The translations under genes and the position numbers were made by a program. Below the pieces are notes generated by a model, which worked only from the letters and a program-made list of their open reading frames with translations, was not told the origin of the DNA and ran no database searches. From Flavihumibacter solisilvae (GTDB taxonomy: Bacteria; Bacteroidota; Bacteroidia; Chitinophagales; Chitinophagaceae): a DNA stretch of 64,000 nucleotides. This document shows, in pieces, positions 19,240-28,149 of this stretch; the first letter of the stretch is position 1; every line of letters starts with the position of its first letter. The stretch spans positions 186,001 to 250,000 of the forward strand of contig NZ_JSVC01000002.1 of NCBI RefSeq assembly GCF_000814475.1, read 5' to 3'.

Positions 19240-20178
19240 ATGCATCAGGCACCCGATATATTGTCACTGGCCCGGAAAGCACCGGTTATGCACGATGAAC
19301 TCGAATTGATGCACCAGAAAGGCCAGCAGATTCCCGGATCTGTTCAGTATACCATTTACCGGTACCGGAAAGTGCCACAATGGGATATGGATGACCTGGG
19401 CATGCTCGTTTATCACCGTGTGGAACCGAAAAGCAGCCAGAATTATATAGAGTTACGCTTTTGCATATCCGGTAATATGTATTGTCGGGAGAAGGTTTCG
19501 GAATGTAACAACTGTAAAGCTAACCAGACGCTGGCCTGTGAACATCGGGCTTCAAGTATCGATGTGTTGAGCTTTGTGTTTTCTCCTACCCATTTATCCC
19601 AGTACAGTTATGCCGGAAAGGGAAAGAATTTACCGGACGAAATAGTGAGCTTCCGGCATGCGTCGTCGTTTTCCAAGACCCTTTCCCTTTGTAGCCGGAC
19701 CCGGATGGTACTGGAAGCCCTGTTGAACCATACTTATTCCGGTTCAATGGAAAACATTTTCATCAATGCACAGCTGCAGATGCTTTTGCTGTACAGCCTG
19801 GAATGCATGATCGGTGAAAAGGAGGAAACTGCTTTCTCCTGTAAGTTCCTGGCTAATGATGCCGACAGGGAAAAGATCGAAAAAGCAAGGGAAGTATTAC
19901 TGCAGCATATAGGTGAACCGCTTACCATAAAGGAACTCAGCCGGAAGGTTGCCATCAATGAATGCTACCTCAAAAAAGGTTTCAAGGAATTGTATGGTAC
20001 CACCGTATTCGACTTTTATCAAAGCCAGCGAATGGAACACGCCCGTTACCTTCTTTATGAGAAAGGTTTAAGCGTGACAGAAGTATCCCTGATGTTGGGT
20101 TATTCCTCGATTTCGCATTTTTCTACTGCCTTCAAGAAGCACACCGGAATCAAGCCCTGTGAACTGTTGCTCCATTAA
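19240..20178 (+). CDS. AraC-family transcriptional regulator with Cys-rich N-terminal domain
   Basis: A 312-residue regulator. The C-terminal 100 residues hold the two AraC-type helix-turn-helix motifs (LTIKELSRKVAINECYLKKGF and SVTEVSLMLGYSSISHFSTAF, ending KHTGIKP). The N-terminal domain carries a dense Cys cluster: Cys75, Cys82, Cys89, Cys92 and Cys100 (YCREKVSECNNCKANQTLAC), which suggests metal, Fe-S, heme or redox sensing. It is convergent with a ferritin gene and next to the heme biosynthesis cluster, making heme or iron control its likely job (inferred). In-frame starts at 19219 (TTG) and 19222 are rejected because they overlap a -7 element. Confidence 0.85.
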   Translation: MHQAPDILSLARKAPVMHDELELMHQKGQQIPGSVQYTIYRYRKVPQWDMDDLGMLVYHRVEPKSSQNYIELRFCISGNMYCREKVSECNNCKANQTLACEHRASSIDVLSFVFSPTHLSQYSYAGKGKNLPDEIVSFRHASSFSKTLSLCSRTRMVLEALLNHTYSGSMENIFINAQLQMLLLYSLECMIGEKEETAFSCKFLANDADREKIEKAREVLLQHIGEPLTIKELSRKVAINECYLKKGFKELYGTTVFDFYQSQRMEHARYLLYEKGLSVTEVSLMLGYSSISHFSTAFKKHTGIKPCELLLH

Positions 20179-20216
20179 CAGTCGCCTGTGCGATTCCCCG
20201 CAAATTTATTGATCTG

Positions 20217-20720
20217 TTATTTTCCGGGCCCACGGTAGGCCATAATGTCCCTGTCGAACAGGTAGAGACCACTTTTATCTTCGCCAATAAGCTCCAGCTT
20301 TTCATTAAGTGTCCTGGCCAGGCGCTCTTCTTCCATTTGCTCAGTTACATACCACTGCAGGAAGTTGTGGGTTGCATAATCTTTTTCTGACAAAGCCTGG
20401 TGTACAATGTCATTAATACTATCACTTACTTTTATTTCATGTTTCAAAAACTCGGAGAAGGCATTCTGAAGGCTCCGGAACGTAAGGATCGGCTGCTCGA
20501 GCGGCGGAACAATGGCAAAACCACCCCTCTCATTGATAAAGGTGATCAGTTTAAGCATATGCACCCGCTCTTCGTCCGACTGTTTGTAAAAAAAAGCAGT
20601 TACACCCTGCAATCCCGGTTGTATGTCAGCCCATGAAGCCATTGCCAGGTATGCCTGGGATGATTCGGCTTCCATCTGAACCTGCTTATTTAGTGCCTCC
20701 TGCATTGTTTTTGATAACAT
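20217..20720 (-). CDS. ftnA: Ferritin
   Basis: A 167-residue non-heme ferritin that oxidises and stores iron in a 24-subunit shell. Ferroxidase ligands are visible in QMEAESSQAYLAMASW, QSDEERVHMLKL and the C-terminal helix TEQMEEERLAR. It is predicted to be all-helical with no signal. It is 22 bp beyond the hemL stop on the same strand, so it may be the last gene of the heme operon. That would couple iron storage to heme synthesis. Confidence 0.93.
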   Translation of the reverse strand: MLSKTMQEALNKQVQMEAESSQAYLAMASWADIQPGLQGVTAFFYKQSDEERVHMLKLITFINERGGFAIVPPLEQPILTFRSLQNAFSEFLKHEIKVSDSINDIVHQALSEKDYATHNFLQWYVTEQMEEERLARTLNEKLELIGEDKSGLYLFDRDIMAYRGPGK

Positions 20721-20742
20721 GGCAATGATTTTTCTGAAATTA

Positions 20743-22032
20743 CTAAATTATTTCCTGCAGACTTTCCCTGGTGGCCTGAATTGTTTTGTCAAGGTCCTCT
20801 TTTGTCAGCGCATTATTCAGGAACCAGCTTTCAAATGCAGATGGAGGCAGATAGACACCCCTGTTGAGCATGGCGTGAAAATATTTTTTAAAGCGGTCGT
20901 TGTTCGCCTCAGATGCAGTTGAAAAATCCCTCACCGGCACATCACTGAAATGCACACTGATCATCGATCCCAACTGGTTGATCACAAATGGCTGTCCCCA
21001 GTCCTGCAACACTTCTGTAAGTCCGGTTTTCAGGTAAGTGGTTTTTTGATCAAGCTCCGCATAATGCGATGGATTGTTATTGAGTTCGGACAGCAATGTA
21101 TACCCCGCGATCATGGCAATCGGGTTACCGCTAAGTGTACCTGCCTGGTACACATTTCCCAGGGGAGCCACAACTTCCATAAACTTTCTTTTTCCCCCGA
21201 AAGCTCCAACCGGCATACCGGCACCGATTACCTTACCGTAAGTAATGAGATCAGCGTCTATTCCCAGTTTCTCCTGCGCACCGCCCTTTGATAACCTGAA
21301 GCCCGTCATCACCTCATCAAAGATGAGCACAATGCCTTCCTCATCACATATATTCCTTAACCCTTCAAGGAATCCCTTCTCTGGCAGGATACAGCCCATG
21401 TTCCCGGCTACCGGCTCCACAATAATTGCGGCGATCTCACCCATATGACCTGCGCAGATCTTTTTTACTGCTTCGATATCATTGTAGGCACAGGTAAGCG
21501 TATCCGTACTGACACCTGCTGTTACCCCTGGTACTGCCTGGATGTTGAATGTAGCAACGCCGCTCCCTGCCTTAACGAGAAATGCATCTGCATGTCCATG
21601 GTAACAACCTTCAAACTTTATAATCTTGTTTTTTCCCGTATATCCCCTGGCAACCCTGATAGCGCTCATACACGCTTCTGTTCCGCTGCTGACCATCCGG
21701 ATCAGGTCTATATTCGGCGCCATGCTCCTGATCAGTTCGGCCATCCTGATTTCCAGTTCAGTTGGTGCGCCATACGATGTGGAATAGGTAGCATATTCCT
21801 GGATCGCTTTTACCACGGGTTCATATGCATGACCCAGGATCATGGGACCCCAGGAAGCGATATAATCTATATACGAATTCCCGTCTACGTCATGCAGGTA
21901 TGCACCCTTTGCATGATTAATAAACAACGGTGTTCCGCCGACGCTTTTAAATGCCCGCACCGGAGAATTGACACCGCCTGGAATTGATTCCTGCGCACGG
22001 GCAAAAAGAGTTTGACTGGTAGTAGTATTCAT
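20743..22032 (-). CDS. hemL: Glutamate-1-semialdehyde 2,1-aminomutase
   Basis: A 429-residue PLP enzyme converting glutamate-1-semialdehyde to 5-aminolevulinate, the second step of the C5 heme pathway. The PLP lysine is Lys267 in LITYGKVIGAGMP; the N-terminal ESIPGGVNSPVRAF and SSGTEACMSAIR (phosphate loop) are characteristic. It is in the leftward hem operon. The 46-bp gap to hemB contains a GTGAATAA-GTCAATAA repeat. Length and motifs are complete. Confidence 0.96.
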   Translation of the reverse strand: MNTTTSQTLFARAQESIPGGVNSPVRAFKSVGGTPLFINHAKGAYLHDVDGNSYIDYIASWGPMILGHAYEPVVKAIQEYATYSTSYGAPTELEIRMAELIRSMAPNIDLIRMVSSGTEACMSAIRVARGYTGKNKIIKFEGCYHGHADAFLVKAGSGVATFNIQAVPGVTAGVSTDTLTCAYNDIEAVKKICAGHMGEIAAIIVEPVAGNMGCILPEKGFLEGLRNICDEEGIVLIFDEVMTGFRLSKGGAQEKLGIDADLITYGKVIGAGMPVGAFGGKRKFMEVVAPLGNVYQAGTLSGNPIAMIAGYTLLSELNNNPSHYAELDQKTTYLKTGLTEVLQDWGQPFVINQLGSMISVHFSDVPVRDFSTASEANNDRFKKYFHAMLNRGVYLPPSAFESWFLNNALTKEDLDKTIQATRESLQEII

Positions 22033-22053
22033 GGAATTTCAATAAATAGATAA

Positions 22054-22069
22054 GTGAATAAGTCAATAA
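22054..22069. repeat. Second copy of the GTSAATAR 8-bp units
   Basis: GTGAATAA followed directly by GTCAATAA, then ATCTG as in the copy at 10137. It lies in the 46-bp gap between hemL and hemB. No second (inverted) arm is present here. Confidence 0.6.
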
Positions 22070-22078
22070 ATCTGCCTG

Positions 22079-23053
22079 TCACCCCAATATCCTCACTGCG
22101 TCTTTGGCAAAATATGTGGCGATCAGGTCGGCGCCTGCACGTTTGATTGATGTCAACGTTTCCATGATCGCTTTTTCTTCATTGATCCAGCCCATCTTTG
22201 CTGCGGCTTTGATCATGGCATATTCACCACTGATATTATAGGCACTGACGGGAACAGACACACTGTTTTTTACTTCGCGGATAATGTCGAGGTATGAAAG
22301 CGCAGGCTTCACCATCACAATATCTGCACCTTCTTCTACATCCATAAGCGTTTCCCTGATCGCTTCAACGCGATTGGAATAATCCATCTGGTATGTTTTC
22401 TTGTCGCCAAACCCCGGGGCACTGTCAAGCGCATCGCGGAATGGTCCATAGAAGCATGACGCGTATTTCGCGCTGTAGCTCATGATGCCGGTATTGCTGA
22501 ACCCGCTTCCTTCAAGCCCTTTGCGGATTGCACCGATGCGTCCATCCATCATATCACTTGGCGCTACGAAGTCTGCTCCCGACTGCGCATGACTGACACT
22601 CATCTTTACAAGCGCCTCTACTGTAATGTCATTAACGATCTGCCCGTTTTCAACGATGCCGTCATGGCCATAAGAAGAATACGGATCCAAGGCGACATCG
22701 GTCATTACAAGCATTTCAGGAACTGCATCTTTGATTGCCTTAATTGACCGCTGCATCAGACCGTCTGAATTCCACGCTTCCTTACCCGTATTATCTTTCA
22801 GTTCATCGGAACATTTTATAAAGAGAAGTACACTCTTCAGTCCCATTGACCATAACTCCTTCACTTCTTTAACCGTATTGTCAAGACTATTCCTGTAATA
22901 GCCGGGCATGGAAGGGATTTCTGTTTTGATACCCGCTCCTTCGTCAATAAAGAGCGGTACAATAAAATCGTCAGGCGACAACCTTGTCTCCGCTATCATT
23001 GAACGGATCGCCGGAGATTTCCTTAATATTCTGTTTCTTCTTTGCAGGTACAT
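22079..23053 (-). CDS. hemB: Delta-aminolevulinic acid dehydratase (porphobilinogen synthase)
   Basis: A 324-residue enzyme condensing two 5-aminolevulinates to porphobilinogen. The two active-site lysines are in YSAKYASCFYGPFRDA and MVKPALSYLDI. The segment SYGHDGIVENGQIVND lacks the zinc-binding Cys triad seen in human and yeast enzymes (DPYSSYGHDGI), so this is a Mg-dependent type by sequence. It follows hemF with 19 bp between them. Confidence 0.96.
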   Translation of the reverse strand: MYLQRRNRILRKSPAIRSMIAETRLSPDDFIVPLFIDEGAGIKTEIPSMPGYYRNSLDNTVKEVKELWSMGLKSVLLFIKCSDELKDNTGKEAWNSDGLMQRSIKAIKDAVPEMLVMTDVALDPYSSYGHDGIVENGQIVNDITVEALVKMSVSHAQSGADFVAPSDMMDGRIGAIRKGLEGSGFSNTGIMSYSAKYASCFYGPFRDALDSAPGFGDKKTYQMDYSNRVEAIRETLMDVEEGADIVMVKPALSYLDIIREVKNSVSVPVSAYNISGEYAMIKAAAKMGWINEEKAIMETLTSIKRAGADLIATYFAKDAVRILG

Positions 23054-23072
23054 AATATTTCTTTTCTGTTGA

Positions 23073-24005
23073 TCATTTTGTTACCTTATTCGCTTGCTCC
23101 GCCAACCAATTTTTCGGTTCTAAACAAGCCATCAACAATTTTTCTTCTTCACTACCTTGTTCAGGTTTGTGGTCATATTCAAATCGCACAGTAGGAGGCA
23201 GGCTCATCAGGATACTTTCAGTGCGGCCGTTTGTTTTCAGCCCGAACAAAGTACCACGGTCATGCACGAGATTGAACTCAGTATATCGGCCCCGCCTGAT
23301 CTCCTGCCAGTATTTGTGTTTCGCAGTGAAGGGTATATCCTTTCTTTTTTCAACAATCGGCAGGTAAGCAGGGATGAAACTATCGCCGCATCGCTGTCCG
23401 AAGCGCATCCAGAAATCAGCATTCCTGTTTTCGTCCGGACGCTGGTAGTCATAAAATATTCCGCCAATCCCGCGTCTTTCATTATTGCGATGTGTATTCA
23501 CAAAGTAGTCATCGCATGTCTTTTTGAAGCGTGCATAAAACCCGGAGTCAAACTTATCGCAAGCGTCTTTATAGCATTGATGAAAATGTCGTGCATCTTC
23601 TTCGAAAAGATAATAGGGTGTCAGGTCTGTGCCTCCGCCAAACCAGCGGTCAATTACCATTCCTTTCTCATCATATAATTCAAACATCCGGTAGTTGCAA
23701 TGTACTGTAGGCACAAACGGATTGAATGGATGTAAAACAAGGCTTAGTCCGCAGGCAAACCATCCGTCTCCGTTTATTTTGAGATAGGTACGCATGCTAT
23801 CTGTCACTTTGCCTTCTACCACGGAAGTATTAACGCCGCCTTTTTCAAATACCTTACCGTTGGCTATCACGCGTGTTTTTCCGCCACCACCTTCCGGGCG
23901 GTTCCATTTGTCTTCCCGGAACCGGGCTTCTCCGTCACAGGTTTCGATGGACTGGCAGATGCGGTCCTGAAGTTCGTGAATGTATTCGATCCAGGATTGT
24001 TTCAT
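23073..24005 (-). CDS. hemF: Oxygen-dependent coproporphyrinogen III oxidase
   Basis: A 310-residue enzyme that uses O2 to decarboxylate coproporphyrinogen III to protoporphyrinogen IX. Conserved stretches are [47 protein letters not shown] and [20 protein letters not shown]. Use of the HemF type rather than radical-SAM HemN indicates aerobic growth; an additional HemN elsewhere cannot be excluded. Its ATG overlaps the hemE stop by 4 bp (ATGA), so the two are translationally coupled. Confidence 0.96.
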   Translation of the reverse strand: MKQSWIEYIHELQDRICQSIETCDGEARFREDKWNRPEGGGGKTRVIANGKVFEKGGVNTSVVEGKVTDSMRTYLKINGDGWFACGLSLVLHPFNPFVPTVHCNYRMFELYDEKGMVIDRWFGGGTDLTPYYLFEEDARHFHQCYKDACDKFDSGFYARFKKTCDDYFVNTHRNNERRGIGGIFYDYQRPDENRNADFWMRFGQRCGDSFIPAYLPIVEKRKDIPFTAKHKYWQEIRRGRYTEFNLVHDRGTLFGLKTNGRTESILMSLPPTVRFEYDHKPEQGSEEEKLLMACLEPKNWLAEQANKVTK

Positions 24006-25057
24006 CCGGCTACTTTTTCTTTTTCAAACCTGGCCTTGTCAAATGACTTGACCGTATCAACAAAGGCTCTTGCATGATCTACCGGCACATTCGGCAGGAT
24101 ACCGTGGCCCAGGTTCGCAATATGACGGTGGCCTCCGAATTGTGTGAGCATTGTCTCAACTTCCTGCTTTATAACCGGGATAGGCGACAACAGTTTCGCC
24201 GGATCAAAATTTCCCTGTAAGGTCACATTTCTTCCTGCGAATGTTCTTGCGCGTTGTGGCTGAATGCACCAGTCGATACCTAGTCCATGTGCACCGGTCG
24301 CCGCCATTTCTTCGAGCGCGAACCATGCACCTTTTGCGAATATGATAGTAGGCACTTCATCTTTGAGAGCTGCAACGATCTGCCTGATGTATTTCAGAGA
24401 AAAGGTTTCAAAATCATGCGGGCTCAATAATCCACCCCAGCTGTCGAATACCTGGATGATATCTGCACCCGCCTTCACCTGGCCTTTCAGGTAAGCAATT
24501 GTCGTATCTGTGATCATCTGGAGCAGGCGGTGCGCCAACTCAGGTTTGGCATAACAGAATGCTTTTGCTTCGTCAAATGTCTTGGATCCCTTGCCCTGCA
24601 CCATGTAACAGAGTAATGTCCACGGCGCACCTGCAAAACCGATGAGCGGAACCCGTCCGTTCAGTTCTTTTTTGATCAGGCGAATGGCATCAAAAACATA
24701 GTGAAGCCTTTCATTTACATCCGGCACCATTATGCGCTGCATATCCTTCTCCTGTTGTATGGGTTGCGGAAGGATGGGGCCTTTGCTTTCGACAAGCTGC
24801 ACTTCAAGGCCCATTGCCTGCGGAACCACAAGTATGTCGGAAAAAAGAATAGCGGCATCGACGCCGACAATATCAACCGGCTGAAGGGTAATTTCGCATG
24901 CGAGCTCGGGTGTCTGGCATCTTTCGAAGAAACCATATTTCTCACGCAATACCATATACTCAGGAAGATAGCGGCCAGCCTGCCTCATCATCCATACCGG
25001 TACTCTTTCTGTTTCCTCTCCATTAAGTGCACGTAAAATCAGGTCATTCTGAATCAT
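24002..25057 (-). CDS. hemE: Uroporphyrinogen decarboxylase
   Basis: A 351-residue enzyme removing four acetate carboxyls from uroporphyrinogen III. The N-terminal signature is [15 protein letters not shown], with [30 protein letters not shown] and the closing [14 protein letters not shown]. It is central in the hem operon: 18 bp after hemD, with the next gene hemF overlapping by 4 bp. Complete and typical in length. Confidence 0.96.
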   Translation of the reverse strand: MIQNDLILRALNGEETERVPVWMMRQAGRYLPEYMVLREKYGFFERCQTPELACEITLQPVDIVGVDAAILFSDILVVPQAMGLEVQLVESKGPILPQPIQQEKDMQRIMVPDVNERLHYVFDAIRLIKKELNGRVPLIGFAGAPWTLLCYMVQGKGSKTFDEAKAFCYAKPELAHRLLQMITDTTIAYLKGQVKAGADIIQVFDSWGGLLSPHDFETFSLKYIRQIVAALKDEVPTIIFAKGAWFALEEMAATGAHGLGIDWCIQPQRARTFAGRNVTLQGNFDPAKLLSPIPVIKQEVETMLTQFGGHRHIANLGHGILPNVPVDHARAFVDTVKSFDKARFEKEKVAG

Positions 25058-25075
25058 ATCCGTAAAAATTGCTTT

Positions 25076-25801
25076 TTATTTATCAGTATTCAGCATTTCC
25101 ACTGCCTTCCAGGCCAGTTGGTCTTTTCCGGGTTCATCAGCTATGACGATCCTGTTCCTGCTGAATTGTTGTATTGTAACTGCGGTTGTTTTTCCAATTG
25201 CGAAAGCGAGGGTATGTTCACCAAGCCGGTTATACCGGAAAAAACTATTTACGGCGCTTGGACTGTAAAAGAGCACCGCAGCAAATTCTTCACTTAAGCG
25301 ATGAGGCGTCTCGATAGTTTCATACACAATAATTTCGGTCACCTCTATGCCTGCATCCTGCAATAACTCCGGTAATTCGTTCCGGCGCTGATCGCCGCAA
25401 AAAAAGATTACTTCCTCTGCTGTTCCTTCTTCGATGATCGTTTCTGCGAGACTCACCGCATCATTGGCTGTTGCAGTTATAAATTCCTCACCGAAATATC
25501 TTTCGACAAGCTTGCGGGTGGAGTTTCCAATGCAGAAAATATTCCATTCAGGGCGTAGTCCCTGCAGCACTTCCGCAACTGCTTCCACGGCATTCATGCT
25601 CGTAAAGACTACTGTGGTAATCTGTGTGGATGCGTGTTCTATCTCCTCGATGACCTCCGTAGTCCGGATAGAAGCGGTATCTATGAATGAAAGTACCGTA
25701 ATATCCACACCACGGCTTGTTGCAGCTTCGATAATTTCGTCGCTGAGCGGCCGGGTGCTCAATATCCTGATACCGTTATCCACTCTTCCTGATTTGTTCA
25801 A
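25076..25801 (-). CDS. hemD: Uroporphyrinogen-III synthase
   Basis: A 241-residue cytosolic enzyme that closes hydroxymethylbilane into uroporphyrinogen III with inversion of ring D. The family is poorly conserved, but the two-domain pattern is visible: ILSTRPLS at the start, VFTSMNAVEAVAEVL, FCIGNSTRKLV, the hinge VYETIETPH, FYSPSAVNSFF and FAIGKTTAVTIQ. Its start overlaps the hemC stop by 26 bp, which supports assignment by position. A start a few codons downstream (near VDNGIRIL) is possible. Confidence 0.88.
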   Translation of the reverse strand: MNKSGRVDNGIRILSTRPLSDEIIEAATSRGVDITVLSFIDTASIRTTEVIEEIEHASTQITTVVFTSMNAVEAVAEVLQGLRPEWNIFCIGNSTRKLVERYFGEEFITATANDAVSLAETIIEEGTAEEVIFFCGDQRRNELPELLQDAGIEVTEIIVYETIETPHRLSEEFAAVLFYSPSAVNSFFRYNRLGEHTLAFAIGKTTAVTIQQFSRNRIVIADEPGKDQLAWKAVEMLNTDK

Positions 25802-26702
25802 TTATTTTGTGTGCACCTGCTTCAAGTATTCTTTTACCAGCTTTTATGCCGATATCGCCGGCATCGTTCCCGAGCTTTTCATCCAGCTCTATGGAAAAGT
25901 GATCCCTGCCATCGTAAGAGAATATATTTCCCCTGAAACGTATCGTGTCGTCTGAGATCTCAGCCAGGGCGCTGATGGGAGTGGAGCAACCGCCCATCAG
26001 TACACGCAAAAAATCCCTTTCCGCTTTAGTACATATTGCTGTTTCCGCGTGGTTGAGTAAGCTGCATGCTTCAAGTGAAGCAGCGTCATCTTCCCTGCAT
26101 ACGACCAGGATCGCGCCCTGTGCAGGTGCAGGTAACATCCAGTTGAGCGAAACTGCATTGGCCGGACGAAGTTCGGTCCTTTCAAGACCGGCAGCGGCGA
26201 AAATGGCACCGTCCCAGTCAGATTCGGCTAGTTTACGGAGACGTGTATTTACATTCCCCCGCAGATTGGTGATATTGTGTTGCGGGTACCGGTGGAGCCA
26301 CTGCGCCCGCCTGCGGATGCTGCTTGTTGCTACCAGCGCCTGCGATGCGGTATCCTCAAGAAATGCTGTTCCGTTCTTAGGAACCAGCAGGTCGATATAG
26401 TTTCCCCTTTCCAACACTGCGGCAGCAACAATTCCTTTTGCTGGTTGCGTGGGTACATCTTTCATGGAATGTACTGCGATGTCGATCCTGCCTGCAAGCA
26501 GTGCTGAGTCAAGTGTCCGTGTAAAGACACCCTGCACACCCATTTCGTATAGTGGAGTTATGAGGTCAAGGTCTCCCTCACTTTTGATGAGTACCAACTC
26601 GCTTTCAAAGCCTTTGTTTTTCAGGAGTTCCTGTACCCGTATAGCCTGCCACATGGCCAGCTGACTGTCCCTTGTACCAATTCTGATCATCTTGTTTGTC
26701 AT
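25776..26702 (-). CDS. hemC: Porphobilinogen deaminase (hydroxymethylbilane synthase)
   Basis: A 308-residue enzyme polymerising four porphobilinogens. The dipyrromethane cofactor attaches to Cys239 in MGGCSTPISA. IGTRDSQLAMWQA, HSMKDVPTQ and SSIRRRAQWLH are hallmark motifs. I start at the ATG 2 bp beyond the hemA stop (MTNKMIRIGTRDS). The frame extends 19 codons further into hemA, but that part is not conserved-looking. It overlaps hemD by 26 bp. Confidence 0.96.
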   Translation of the reverse strand: MTNKMIRIGTRDSQLAMWQAIRVQELLKNKGFESELVLIKSEGDLDLITPLYEMGVQGVFTRTLDSALLAGRIDIAVHSMKDVPTQPAKGIVAAAVLERGNYIDLLVPKNGTAFLEDTASQALVATSSIRRRAQWLHRYPQHNITNLRGNVNTRLRKLAESDWDGAIFAAAGLERTELRPANAVSLNWMLPAPAQGAILVVCREDDAASLEACSLLNHAETAICTKAERDFLRVLMGGCSTPISALAEISDDTIRFRGNIFSYDGRDHFSIELDEKLGNDAGDIGIKAGKRILEAGAHKIIEQIRKSG

Positions 26703-26703
26703 C

Positions 26704-27954
26704 TTAATTTGCAGCGAATGCAATGAAATCGTTGATCGCTTCCAGGTAATGGCATCCACGTTCGTTCCTGGTGCGCATTTTTGCAGCCATTGTATTCAAC
26801 ACTTTCTGGATCCTTACCGCCGTTTCATCCGCTGATGTGAAGGTAGTACAGGTCGTATATCCATATGAAGATTGTTGCCCCCGGGTGTGGATCTCTTCGA
26901 GTTTGAGTTTTACCACCCCAAGAACTGACAACTGCTTGCGCATCCGGCACCATTCGAGGAATTCTGCCGACTGTTCTTCAATGAGGGCAAGTGCTTTAGG
27001 CACTTCTTCGAGTCTTTTCTGTAATGTTTCATCCTTGATGCGGGAAAGCTCGTCAACATTCAGGAGTTTTTTGCCCTGGAGGTTACCCACTTCCGGATGA
27101 ACGTTATTGGGAATGGAAAGATCAACAATCCACTGCCGGCTGGAATTGCCGAGGTGTGCAGCAGTTATAAGGTAGTCGCTGGCATTGGCTGCAACGATGA
27201 TAATATCGGAGCTTGTAATGGCGGAATTGAGGTGATCGGATGAGAGGGCGGAGATGCCAAGTTCATTCGCCAGCTCTACGGCTTTTTCGTGTGTGCGGTT
27301 GATCAGCGTGATCTGTCGGCAGCCCAGGTAATCAATCAGGTTGCGGCAGGTATTTGCACCTATCTTCCCGGTACCAATCAGCAACACTTTTTTGGAAGCT
27401 ACATCCGGCACCTGCTCTTTCAGGTACTGGATTGCCGAAAAAGAAACGGAAACCGTACCACTGCTCAGCGCGGTATTATTTTTAATAAGCTTGGAAGTCT
27501 GAAGTACCTGGTTGAAAAGCCTTTCAATAAATGGACCTATGCCGTTTCTTTCCTTTGAGAACTTCACGGCAAGTTTTATCTGGCCCACAATCTCATAATC
27601 GCCGAGTATCTGGGAATCCAGTCCCGCTGCTACTTCAAAAAGATGCTGCATGGCTTCCTTACCACGGTGTAAATAAGCGATCGGGCGGAAAAGTTCTGCT
27701 GGTTCACCGGTTGCTTCACAGATCAGGCTTACCAGTTGCTCAATATCACGGGCAACACCATAAATTTCGGTGCGGTTACATGTGGAGAGAACGAATAATT
27801 CTGCAACACCCGATTTTTTCGCCTCTTCAATGATGCGGATATATTGATCGTGGCTGATGGCGAATCGGCTTCTAACAGCCGCATCAGATTTTTTATAACT
27901 GATGCCGGCGACGAAGAAATGCTGAAGGTCTTTTGGATAGTCTCCCATATTCAT
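26704..27954 (-). CDS. hemA: Glutamyl-tRNA reductase
   Basis: A 416-residue NADPH-dependent enzyme reducing glutamyl-tRNA-Glu to glutamate-1-semialdehyde, the committed step. The catalytic Cys59 is in STCNRTEIY. The NADPH domain has LIGTGKIGANTCRNL and INRTHEKAVELANELG, and the C-terminal dimerisation helix is present. It is the first gene of the leftward operon hemA-C-D-E-F-B-L and diverges from hemH across a 195-bp region with candidate regulatory repeats. Confidence 0.96.
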   Translation of the reverse strand: MNMGDYPKDLQHFFVAGISYKKSDAAVRSRFAISHDQYIRIIEEAKKSGVAELFVLSTCNRTEIYGVARDIEQLVSLICEATGEPAELFRPIAYLHRGKEAMQHLFEVAAGLDSQILGDYEIVGQIKLAVKFSKERNGIGPFIERLFNQVLQTSKLIKNNTALSSGTVSVSFSAIQYLKEQVPDVASKKVLLIGTGKIGANTCRNLIDYLGCRQITLINRTHEKAVELANELGISALSSDHLNSAITSSDIIIVAANASDYLITAAHLGNSSRQWIVDLSIPNNVHPEVGNLQGKKLLNVDELSRIKDETLQKRLEEVPKALALIEEQSAEFLEWCRMRKQLSVLGVVKLKLEEIHTRGQQSSYGYTTCTTFTSADETAVRIQKVLNTMAAKMRTRNERGCHYLEAINDFIAFAAN

Positions 27955-27969
27955 AGCTCAATTCCGCCA

Positions 27970-27977
27970 CAAATTTA
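27970..27977 (-). promoter_or_regulatory. TAnnTTTG -7 element upstream of hemA
   Basis: On the minus strand TAAATTTG is an exact -7 match, 15 bp before the hemA ATG. It faces away from the hemH promoter and lies about 30 bp from the nearest TGTCA repeat. Confidence 0.6.
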
Positions 27978-28009
27978 AACTCTAACGGTGGAAAAGACCC
28001 TATACGAAC

Positions 28010-28077
28010 TGTCAGTGAACTGTCATATTACCTGTATACCGTCTTCAACGGTCAGTGAATTGTCATTTCGCAGGTAT
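28010..28077. promoter_or_regulatory. Candidate operator: paired direct repeats between hemA and hemH
   Basis: GTCAGTGAACTGTCAT at 28011-28026 recurs as GTCAGTGAATTGTCAT at 28051-28066 (15 of 16 identical, offset 40 bp), with partial similarity continuing to 28077. Within the first site TGTCA is repeated at 11-bp spacing (28010 and 28021); the second has GGTCA/TGTCA (28050 and 28061). The sites lie between the divergent hemA and hemH -7 elements. Spacing by one helical turn suits a two-HTH AraC-type protein such as the one at 19240; that link is inferred. Confidence 0.6.
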
Positions 28078-28113
28078 GAATTGCTTATTTAATTTCGTCC
28101 GCGTCAGGAGAAG

Positions 28114-28121
28114 TAGTTTTG
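28114..28121 (+). promoter_or_regulatory. TAnnTTTG -7 element upstream of hemH
   Basis: TAGTTTTG is an exact -7 match ending 28 bp before the hemH ATG. TTTC about 20 bp upstream could be a weak -33. Confidence 0.6.
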
Positions 28122-28149
28122 CATCTTAAATCTTAATTTTTCGGTTAAT

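Noticed and set aside
19052-19282. 76-codon minus-strand frame between gyrB and the AraC-type gene
   Set aside because: It covers both promoters and the AraC gene start, and shows no recognisable domain.
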